Assembly (NCBI GenBank): GCA_950295325.1
Contig: OX485806.1
Span: forward strand, 6,448,001 to 6,512,000
Length of the DNA stretch: 64,000 bases
Direction of reading: 5' to 3'
From: Polytrichum commune
Taxonomy: Eukaryota > Streptophyta > Polytrichopsida > Polytrichales > Polytrichaceae
Shown here: positions 22,990-32,904 of the stretch, one piece after another
How positions within the stretch are numbered: the first letter of the stretch is position 1
Layout: the number at the start of each line of letters is the position of its first letter
Position numbers and translations under genes: made by a program
Notes under the pieces: generated by a model
Databases searched by the model: none
Seen by the model: the letters and a program-made list of their open reading frames with translations, nothing else
What the model was told of the DNA's origin: nothing

Positions 22990-23545
22990 CGTCCGATCCC
23001 CCAGATCGACGGCCACGGGCCGCCCCGGGAGATAGAGTCCACAGCCATAGCCAAGCGAGACGGACAGAAGACGGAGGACGAGCCTTGCCTCGCCTTCCCT
23101 TCCCTCCATCGGTTCCCGCGATCCTCTGGTCGCCGTTTTCCGTCCCAACCACGTCGACCCATCCATTGATTCTACCCTCATCACTCTGAGAATTCCAACA
23201 GCGTTGTGCCTTTTTTCCAATTCGTGTACAGAGTAGGCAGGGAAAGGGGAAGGGAAAGAAGGAGAGAGAGGGGAGAAAGATACACACAGGGGGAGACCTG
23301 CGCACATGATACGCTTCGCCAAGACGTTCGCCGCTGTGGTTCCCACCACCTGGACGGCGTAGCGAAGGCGAACATACGGCGGTGGTGGTGAAGAGCAAAT
23401 TTTGGTTTGTAGGCCTCGCCATTTTCGCCAGGTCCACCAGTTCCGGACTCCGCGGTGAGAGGCGAAAGTGAAGGTGTACGCCTTCATGTGCGAGGCCTAA
23501 GAGACACAGACACAGACGTAGGGATTGAGGGTTTTGGGGTTAGCT
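22990..23545 (+). promoter_or_regulatory. Leader of the Toc75 gene, copied from the thioredoxin leader (cassette copy 3)
   Basis: Diverged but collinear with 2646-2928: shared blocks include AGATCGACGGCCA, CATAGCCAAG, 'ctggtcgccgttttccgt' (thioredoxin copy 'cggtcgccgtttttgcc'), GTCGACCCA and a purine-rich run. About 215 bp (23285-23500) are extra relative to the thioredoxin copy. They have inexact inverted ends (CCTGCGCACATGATACGCTT and CCTCGCACATGAAGGCGT on the other strand), which suggests a small transposon inserted in the leader. After it the homology resumes up to the ATG. Confidence 0.7.
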
Positions 23546-26500
23546 ATGGCGATGGTGGTGGATGCGGGCATGGCGGGGGCTATGGCGTCTCCTTCTGCGT
23601 GCAGGCAGTTGGCCGCGGTCTCCACCGCTTCGTCCAGCTCGCCTCGTACGGTGGGCATGGGTGCTCGCCTGAACCCTGTCTGCCACGGCCTTCGAAGGGG
23701 AACCTCCATAGCCAAAGCATCATCAAACTTCCCCATTCGCTCTGCTTCGTCATCCCGGGGCAACGTAGTCTGCGAAGCCCAAGAATGTGTCACCGGAGGT
23801 AATCTTCTTTTATCCCAGGGGGTTGGGTTACTACCTACTTACCGCTATTTTTTTGGGTGTGCGGTGGTCTGCCCACATTGACTTGCAATTTGGCACTAAG
23901 CTACCGAATTTATGCAGCTGAAATGATCAAACCTGAGTAGGATTTTGTATATTGAGCTTCAATGTATGCGGTAAATGTGCGACATATACAATGTCATTCC
24001 ATGGAACACTCTTTTCTCCTTTCTCTTTTCTCTCCTTTGGTTTTTGAGAGGACAGGATTGTGAGGGTTTGGATATTTGGATATTGCCTTATCTCTGTGTA
24101 GTAGTATTCTAAACCCTCGCAGTCCCGCTGCCATTGTAGAATTCCTTAGCATAGATTTGAGGAAGTTTATGTGGGTGACTTGGACTATCTCAGGGGTGGA
24201 GTTTTACACTCTAATTGATGGATTATCCTATGTTGTATATTCTCTTTTCTCATTTCTCTCTTTTGCTCTTCTGAGAAGACAGGATTGTGAGGGTCTGGAT
24301 ACTGTCTTATCTCTGTGTCTAGAACCCTAAACCCTGAGAATCCTGTTGTCATTATAGAACTCCTTAGCTTAGATTTGAGGAAGCTCATGTTGGTGGCTTG
24401 GACTATCTTAAGGGTGGAGTTCTACCCTCTAATTGACGGATTATCCTGTATTGTATGTTCCAAAACCCTAGGTACTTGGGGATGTATTACCTTAGACAGA
24501 CTGTTGTCGTGTCGAAATCTTTGGCTTCTAATAGATGATGATGATGAGGGGATTTGTTGATGGTTTTCTATAATGCTGGTGTGAATTGTGTATGCAGCTG
24601 AAGATTTTCAAGAACAGCCCAAGGAGGCCAACTTTGGTATAAGCTGGAGACAAGCTGCTTTAGTGGCAGCTGGTGTAGGGGCTGCACTTAGCAGTAGTGT
24701 GTTCTTGGTGGTACTCACTGGTGGGGATGGAGGTGGTTTTGGTGGATTTGGTGGAGGTGGAGGTGGCGGTGGAGGTAGTGGTGGTGGTAGTTGGAGGTTT
24801 TGGCTCGACAATGGAATGGCTTGGGCAGATGCAAAGAACGAAGAGGAAGGAGCGGATGCCTCAGATCCCCATGGCCTACAGGTTGGCCGCAATATACCTG
24901 TTAGTAAGCTCAACCCTGCAAAGCGATACCGTGTTTCGGGAGTCGAGCTTGTTGACAAGCGCACAAAACAGGCTATTGACTCGAAAGACCCATTCTACGA
25001 ACTCGTGACGCTTCGGACAGGTGGTGTGGCAATGAAAGCGCAGCTGGATGCAGAGGTTGAGAACTTGATGAACTGTGGCATGTTTCAAACCGTTGAGATG
25101 GATGGGGTGACCCAGCTCGATGGAAGCTTGAAGATGCAGATTTCGTTCATAGAAAGCCAGTGGCAGCCTGCGGATTCGTTCAGGTGTGTGAATGTAGGTT
25201 TGTTGGCTCAGAGCAGGGCCCCAGAACTTGATGAGAAGTTTACAGATCAACAGCGAGAAGAACTCGCCAAGGCCCAGGAAGAGGAGTACAAGAACAGGCT
25301 GAGAAGGGCTCGACCTTGCATGCTCCCCAAGAGTGTTGAGGTGAGAATTATTAGTGAAATATTTCCACTGTAACTCCAGTCTGAGCTCACAAGTTTTTGT
25401 TATTTTGCTTGGGTGACAATAAACTCCCTGTTTGTGGGATCTGCTTTGCTGTTCAAGTACAACACAATGTTGTAGCCTAAGGTAGATGGTGTTAAACTAT
25501 CACTTCAAGCGCTGAGTACAGATACTACTGTCTGTTAAATTTTATTTTAGCAATTGATAGGGGATTTGCAAGACATGAAAGAATCTCTTATTTGAATGCT
25601 ATGTGCAAAAGTCATATAGGTTCAGAGTTTTATCAGTAGATGACCCAAAACCAACATGGGGTCTGATTTCAAGGTGATGGACATTCTTAGAATCAATATG
25701 TGCTCAGTGTGCAAGATTTTAGGGCGTTGGTTCCAGCATGCTGCAGATTCTTGCAACAACATCAAGATTATTGTTGTTTCTCCAGGCCAGGGATGTTAGT
25801 TCTCTTTAGCATTCTACTTTTTAGGCAGGATTCTGTTTGTTGACCTAATGCCCATGTTTGTTGTTTATGATAGCGAGAGATTTCAGGATGGTTGCGGGGT
25901 GAGACACGAGTTACTGCCCGCATGCTGCAGCGAATCAGAGACCGAGTTCAAAAATGGTACCATGAGGAAGGCTATGCATGTGCACAAGTGGTCAACTTTG
26001 GAAACTTGAACACTAATGAAGTCGTGTGTGAAGTGGTGGAGGGTGATATCACAAAAGTGCAGATTCAGTTTCAGGATAAGATGGGTTTCCCATCTGAGGG
26101 TCACACCCAGGAGGTTATTATCCAACGGGAGCTGCCTGATCAAGTAAGTACATCATATTTTTTTCCTATGAGAGGATGACAGGCTTTTCTCATCGTGTTA
26201 TAGGCATTGTTTCCTGCACACATATTGGTAGAAGAGGAATCATGTGGAGGGTCATCAAAGTATGTTGTTCAACCACTAGTAATGAGTGGAAAGCTGGTAT
26301 GTGGTACCAATTGTTGTGAATCTGAGGCTCATGGGATCACTTGGGATGATTGAAGTCTTCTGTTCAGAATTGTTGTCTTCCTACAAATGTCTGATAACTT
26401 ATGAGTTCTGTGCAGTTGAGAGCAGGTCAAATTTTCAACATTGAAGCTGGCAAGAAGGCATTGAGGAATGTGAACGGTTTAGCATTATTTTCCAACATAG

Positions 26501-29500
26501 AGGTCAACCCCAGGCCAGACGAGGAGAATGATGGTGGTATAGTGGTAGAAGTGAAGCTAAAGGAGCTGGAACAGAAGACAGCTGAGGTCAGCACTGAATG
26601 GAGTATTGTGCCTGGAGCCGGAGGACGTCCTAGCCTGGTAAAGACTACCCCATTTGTTAGTCTCATTATTACAGTACTTAGACTATGGTGCGAGTTTGAG
26701 TACTACTATATTAGGTTATTGCAACTTTTTATTTCCATGCACTATGAAAACTTAATGTTTATTTTGTGTAGTGACATAATACCTTGTGTTCGGAAGGTCA
26801 TAAACATAGGAATGAACTGCCAAATTAAAAGGTCACAAGGTCTACTTGGTGAGGTTTTGTAATGTGGTAGTATATTTATACGTGAATTTTTGAAGTTACA
26901 GTGTCTTTTTGTAGTCTAGGTTGTGTGCGTGCACGGCTATATTGATATATGTTCTGAAAATACTTTTGTTAATATTTGTCTGCAGTCCACGATACAGCCT
27001 GCTGGAAGTGTTACATTTGAGCATCGGAATCTACAAGGGCTGAACCGCTCTATACTTGGCTGTGTCACTTCTAATAATCTTCTCAATCCTCAGGTACACC
27101 TTTAAAAGATCTGGATTCTCATGTGAGGCTTTGTTAACTCATTTCCTTTCATCATACATTGGCCTTACTAGCCTGCAAACTTTCCCTGTTCTACAAACAT
27201 TGAGGTGAAATACTGGGACTGTAAAAGGATATTCACCAGAGACTAGTTTGTGTTAGCAACAGAATAATGCTTCAATATGGCACATGAGCCTACAAATTGG
27301 CAAAAGATTTGAGGTTCTCAATCATTTTATAATTATTTATAACCTGTAGTTTATGGGTGTTGCAGGATGATCTTGGATTTAAGGCAGAGTATGTCCATCC
27401 CTATGTTGATGGAGTTGATGATCCTCGTAATCGTACATTCCGCGCAAGTTGCTTCAACAGCCGGAAACTGAGTGCTGTTTTTACAGGTGGCCCAGGTCTA
27501 GAGGAGGTCCCTTCTGTGTGGGTAGATCGTGCTGGATTTAAGGCTAATTTGACCGAGGTCAGTTTAATTTTCAGTTGCAATCAATCTATGTTCACTTCCA
27601 TTTTTAAATTACAAAAACTTGTATGATAAAAACGAGTATCTGGCTACCTGGGTTTGGTACAATGTTAAGATTGATCTCTATTATCTGTACAATGGAGAAA
27701 TGCTAAATTGTGTTTCTCTCTTCTGTGGACAGAGTTTCACTCGGCAGAGTAAGTTCACTTATGGTTTGGTATTGGAGGAGGTAACAACACGAGATGAAAC
27801 CAGTGCCATTTGCACAAATGGTACACGCACTTTACCAAGTGGTGCGCTCACCATGGATGGTCCCCCAACCACACATAGTGATACAGGCATTGATCGTGTT
27901 GCATTTTTGCAAGCTAATCTAACACACGACAACACACATTTTGTCAACGGTACACCCATCGGAGAAAGGCATATTTTCCAGGTCTGTCATACTCTCCTGT
28001 TGATTGTTTGACGAGTTAGTGGTAATGCTAGATCTTGATGCTGGACTTACTGAGGGCCACTTTACAGTATGGCCAAGGGCTATGACCATGAAATTGTGAG
28101 GGGCCCATGATACTCACGAAAAGGGTGTATCATGGAAAATTGAAATTGAAATTTGTATGGTCCTGGGTTCAGATCTAGATTATAAGTAACATCCTCCATT
28201 CTTAATTCCGATTATGCTCTTTACAGGTGGATCAAGGTCTTGGTGTAGGCAGCAAGCTGCCCTTCTTTAACCGACATCAAGTAACCCTAACACGATTTAT
28301 TCAACTGCAACCTGAAGACAAAGTAGAGATTGAGAAGCCTCCTCTAGTTGGAGTTGTCCATGCAAGATATGGAGGTTGTGTAGGAGATTTGGCTAGCTAT
28401 GACGCTTTTACATTGGGCGGCCCTTATTCTGTACGTGGTTACAACATGGGTGAGCTTGGTGCAGCTCGAAACTTCCTGGAGGTAACATCCTTACCTCTTT
28501 GTTGTCTTGCATCTTGTGAGATTATCTCTTTGGGTGTGTTCTGAGGATGTGCCTACAGACAACTACCACGGTGGTTGACTTGGGGTTTGGGCCCACCTTC
28601 AACCACAACTAAGATACATATTTTTCATTTACACACAACCATACTTGTAGTTGAAGAGCGGATTTTACCTCAATGATCATTTGTGGAGAGTAGACAAACT
28701 ATTTATGGATTCTAGTGGGAAGTTTGTCCAAGAGTAATTGCCTCCTACAAATCCTTTCCCATGCTTTGGCCTTGAAGTTCTCTCCGGTGCCACATAGTTA
28801 CTACAACAGATTAGAACCAAAGACATTAAACTAGCACCATTGCAACTAGTCCCAACTACACCTTGTATCAAAGTTGGCCAAGGTATTGTAGTTGTGGTTG
28901 TCATTAATGCACCTTATCCCTCATTACTTGAAAATAGAGCCAAAAAAAGTACAGCCTAACCTCCATAATGTCTTCCTCTGTAATGTCACTCTCTCTCTTA
29001 CAACTTGAAACTCTAGGGAATGGATGTGCTCGGTTTAAATCTCCCTCCTTGTTGTAACATTTCCCTCTCATATATCCTTAGTTTTGACATCAAAATAATC
29101 CACCAAAGAATTCAAACCACACGCTCGCATGCATCACGTTGTCATCATTGTCATTAAGGGCCCTAACATTGACTGGCATCCTCTGCCTTAATATTGACTT
29201 TGTGTTATTCCACAATGTCACATGCTACACTAATTCTCTATTATCACACATCCATGTTAACACTGCAGACCTCCTTAATATCATGCGCAGTTCGGTTGCC
29301 ACAGGCGTGGTATTAGGGAGGTCAGAGTAACTACGACCATTGACCACTGACATTGTGGTTGTGCGTTAATGCACCTTGAGAATCTTGTTTTGGACCTTTG
29401 CCTTATATTTTTCCCTAATGCTTGTAAACTAACTTTTTTGTAATACATTCTGCAGCTTGCTCTTGAATTGCGAGTGCCGGTGAAGACAACACACACATAT

Positions 29501-29695
29501 GGTTTTCTCGAGTATGGTACCGATCTTGGTAGCTCAAAGGATGTGCGAGGCAACCCGACAGAATTTTTCCGGCGCTCTGGGAAGGGAGCCTCATATGGTT
29601 TGGGTGTGAAACTAGGTTCAGTTAGGGCAGAGTATGCCAGGGATTGTAATGCTGGCACAGGTTCCATTTTTGTCCGATTCGGCGAGCGGTTTTAG
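23546..29695 (+). CDS. TOC75: Toc75 chloroplast outer-envelope import channel with a thioredoxin-m-type transit exon, nine exons
   Basis: Omp85/BamA-family beta-barrel that forms the pore for preproteins at the outer chloroplast membrane. Exons: 23546-23798, 24598-25340, 25874-26143, 26416-26637, 26986-27093, 27366-27557, 27733-27981, 28227-28481, 29456-29695; total 843 residues, near the 809 of pea Toc75. Exon 1 (84 residues, ending EAQECVTG) matches the thioredoxin m transit exon, not a Toc75-specific sequence that I know, and splices in phase 1. Exon 2 starts with a hydrophobic segment and a polyglycine stretch (about residues 127-149), the hallmark that retains Toc75 in the envelope. POTRA domains follow (about 180-480), then the barrel, ending SIFVRFGERF. 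No frame breaks. Introns 7 and 8 contain inserted repeats. Confidence 0.9.
28050..28140 (+). mobile_element. Family H (Harbinger-like) fragment in Toc75 intron 7
   Basis: Intron 7 contains GAGGGCCACTTTACAGTATG followed by GCCAAGGGCTATGACCATGA. This is the terminal motif of the family H elements at 43.2, 52.9, 57.8 and 60.3 kb. Only one end is visible in this short intron, so it is a fragment. Confidence 0.6.
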
Positions 29696-30531
29696 CTCCT
29701 CAAAATCTGAGTAGAATCATTTAACCTTCAGGCCCTATTTTCCACAGTTCATTTATGGTATCTGTATGATGTTTGTCATGTACAACACCCAGCAGTTCTG
29801 CAAGGAAGGATTTAGCACAGATAAGATTTGATTCAAATAATTTTAGGGGTCATCCTTTTCTGCTGCTGCTGATAACCCCCTTCTCCCAGAATTGGGGATT
29901 GAGCATTCAAGCTCAAGAAGCTGCAGTTTCCAAGTTTCTCTTGGATCCAGTATTTAAAGAAATGTACTATTGACAAAGCTTGGCTCAGAGACTAAAGATG
30001 CACCATTGCATTTTCCCTTCTCTTGTGCAAGTCATCTATTGTCGTGGGTCTGAATTATATAGAATGCCCTAGGATGGAAAACCTTACATAACACAACAAC
30101 TCCACGGATATCTCCAAGCTCTTCTATCATAAGCAAAGAAATTACTCTATAAATAGAGCACTATGCAGAGCTTGGTCATCTAGTTACCTCAGGAACTACC
30201 CGAGATTTGTTGAGCACAACCTTTGCGGTTGAAGAATGACCCGTTCAAGCTAGTACATTCTGGGATGTATGGTACTTGCTTGAGAATTGACAAACACTTC
30301 CTGAAAACACTTCCAGTAAGTTTATCAAATGCTCGTTGAAACAATAAATTTGTAGAATATGCTGGGCCCATGTAGTCAGAAAAAGGGTCCCAGGTGCAAG
30401 GAATGGCCCCCGAAACCGACAACATTGTGCCAACACTATTCAGGAAACCCCACTGATAGAACACCGCCATAGCCAAAGCTAGTGTCATTTAAAATCAGAA
30501 CTTGGTTTGGGGATGATCAAGCAGAAAGTCT
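29696..30531. other. Toc75 3' region and intergenic DNA
   Basis: The first 200-300 bases are probably the 3' untranslated region. After that a minus-strand frame at 30189-30488 (99 codons) has no features I recognise and may be chance. Confidence 0.4.
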
Positions 30532-31174
30532 TATACCATAGCACCATAGCTGGTTCGTGCAAGATAAATTCCCAAATAAAAAATCGAAAAAAATCGGAAA
30601 TTATGAACCCAATCAAACGAATAAGTGAAAAAATTTATTAGGAAAAAAACTAATTAATGGAAATTTTGGACTCTTCTAAGCTCCAACCACGTCAACGCGC
30701 CATAAGAGGTTGCATGCTAACGCGTTAATGGCTTAGCGCCCTGCTCACTCAAAGCGGCAAACTCTCTTTCTATATCCATCTCCCTCTCCTCCTTGCCAAT
30801 AGGGATAAAAGAAAAATCAACCCGTCGTTCTTTTGGAGCCATTCCTAACACTCTTCTCACACATGTCAAAGTGCAAATACATACAAAAGACCTAAGACAT
30901 ACACTGTGCAAAGACAAACAAGAGCCACACTAAGTAAGGTTAAGGTAGATACTTAGATTTGAGGCCAAGAAGTTGTCATGAATGAATGAAAAAAAAACAA
31001 TAACCTACTTCTAGTATTGGTGAACCTTACCAAAAAAATGAAATAATTTTTTTCAAATCATAGGACTGACGAAATTTCATAAATTATATTTTTAGTTGAT
31101 GAACCTTAATTTTCAATAAATAAATAAATATTCGTTTCAAGGTGCACGAACCAGCTATGGTGCTATGGGTATAC
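30532..31174. mobile_element. 643-bp element with 27-bp terminal inverted repeats
   Basis: The left end ACCATAGCACCATAGCTGGT, continuing TCGTGCA, is repeated inverted at the right end (TGCACGAACCAGCTATGGTG, continuing CTATGGG). The interior is AT-rich, non-coding and contains a minus-strand frame without features. The target duplication is ambiguous: a TA-containing motif flanks both ends. Confidence 0.75.
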
Positions 31175-31887
31175 AAAATCAAGTTTCAGTTTTGTTCATG
31201 AACAAATTGAATCCCATTTTAATGTGGTTATCACATCATGCTGTTCTGGAGTTCAGAGCCTTCCTTTCTTCTGCAAATTACACATTGATGAATAACATGA
31301 TTGATGAGCCTCAAATCCTCAATCCCACCTCACTCAAATGCCCCTGGAATCTCGTGCTCTTGATCTGCCACATCCACAGTAACCATGCTATGCATTTTGC
31401 ATTTTGCAATTTATATTTGGACTTAAGCTAGCAAAGAACACTGCTACTGAATCCTTTTCTTTTGGGTGTTACAACTCAAGGATTTGAAGGTGTTTGAACA
31501 CTCTTGAAGAAAAGTAAATTTAACAACTGCCAGTGTCTTGAACCAATAACTCATTTACTTTACAAATGTGACAATCTCACACAAAATGTATAAATAAAAT
31601 ATGATGGCAATTGACCCATGTTCGATCTAATTTAATTCAATACTTCTGTAAATGAGAGTTGTTCTAAATGATCCGTGTGCCAACATCTAGTTAACATTGT
31701 CTTCAACAACGGTGCAATGTGGTCGGAAAGTTTGGGTCTTCCACCATCGAGTACAACATCCTAGTCAGTCCATTGAAGTTTCTCAAAAAGAAATATGTCA
31801 GGAATAATTTCATATCAAGTCATTTCAGAACTACATATAAACATCTGCTCTCTCACAGAATATTTTTTTTTACTAAATAGATATGTT
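31175..31887. other. Intergenic DNA
   Basis: No gene or repeat end is recognised. AT-rich. Confidence 0.4.
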
Positions 31888-32453
31888 TTAATATCTCCAT
31901 TTTTCACACAAAGTAGAATCTCTGGTGCTCCCCACAACCCCAACCCAACATTCATAGTCACCTACATAGACCGAAAATTCCGGGTTTGCCAGATCTAATT
32001 CACATTGTTCTAGTATGTGAGTCATTGGAGAGACCAACGCATTAGAGGCTTTCAGATCTCTATGGACAATGTTGTACTTGTGCAAGCCCTCCATCCCCTT
32101 GGCAATCTGATTAATGATAGTCATGCCAGCCATTTCATCACTGAAAGGTGGGCGGTTGTTGCAATTGAGTTTCATCCGGAGGTCTATGAGCTTCCACAAA
32201 AGGCCCCAGGATCTGTCCATTAGGACGGCAAACCTATGGTGGCCTGTGTTTCTTCCCTCCACACTTGCTAGGAGCTGGACAACCCATTTGAATCTCTTGC
32301 TTTCTCCAGCTGTTGGGTGCACAATTCCTTGCAGTCCTTCTCTTCAAGCCTTAAATTCAACAAATGCGATGTGCGTCTCAAAACATGTGGACTCCTCTCC
32401 CAAACAATCACTACTACAAACTCACTTGATTCCTTAATCTGACCTTCTGTCAA
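31888..32453 (-). pseudogene. Protein kinase pseudogene (plant TKL/receptor-like kinase type)
   Basis: Two overlapping minus-strand frames carry pieces of one kinase. The first (32453-32268) holds an N-terminal segment and runs into a stop. The second (32322-31888) includes MTIINQIAKGMEGLHKYN and the catalytic loop IVHRDLKASNALV. The DFG motif expected next is degenerate, and a GVVGS segment stands where GVVGTxxWRAPE would be. The nucleotide-binding loop is missing. The frameshift, lost DFG and stop show that it is not functional. No intact kinase gene lies nearby. Confidence 0.75.
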
Positions 32454-32736
32454 ATTAATTCGTCTGTGAAATGGACGTTTTATAGTTGTAGTCGATTAAA
32501 TTGCATGCCTTCTCTCATTGGTCCACTTGTTGTCTTTTGATTTGTGGACCGCACCCATCCATATTTTGAAGCGATAGTTTGAGTCGACATTTTGAATTCA
32601 GTATGAGGGTATATCCACCTAGTTGTGCACACTGATGTGTATATATATCTGGATTTCATGCCAGTGAATCGCATATCTCGAATCAACCAATTCATCAGTT
32701 GCGCAGCTGGGGCATTTATAATATTACTCTTCTCGG

Positions 32737-32904
32737 CTCTTACATTGAAGTATGTACCGATTTAGGCGATTACCGATCGTTTTAGAGGAATTTACCGCAT
32801 TTCCATACAGAACAACGCCTAAATCGGTTAGCTCATGAGTACATTAACTCTTACATTGAAGTATGTACCGATTTAGGCGTTATTCTGTATGGAAATGCGG
32901 AGTA
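32737..32904. repeat. Compact palindromic repeat with internal direct repeat
   Basis: CTCTTACATTGAAGTATGTA, continuing CCGATTTAGGCG, occurs twice (about 32737-32768 and 32848-32879). The segment 32793-32828 is the inverted copy of 32867-32902 (AAATCGGT/ACCGATTT at the inner ends, GCATTTCCATACAG/CTGTATGGAAATGC outside), so the region can fold into a hairpin. No coding. Confidence 0.75.

Noticed and set aside
22921-23487. Minus-strand frame of 188 codons before Toc75
   Set aside because: Antisense to the duplicated leader, low complexity, no motif; the same shadow is seen at the thioredoxin copy.
24608-24964. Minus-strand proline-rich frame in Toc75 exon 2
   Set aside because: It is the antisense shadow of the polyglycine stretch.
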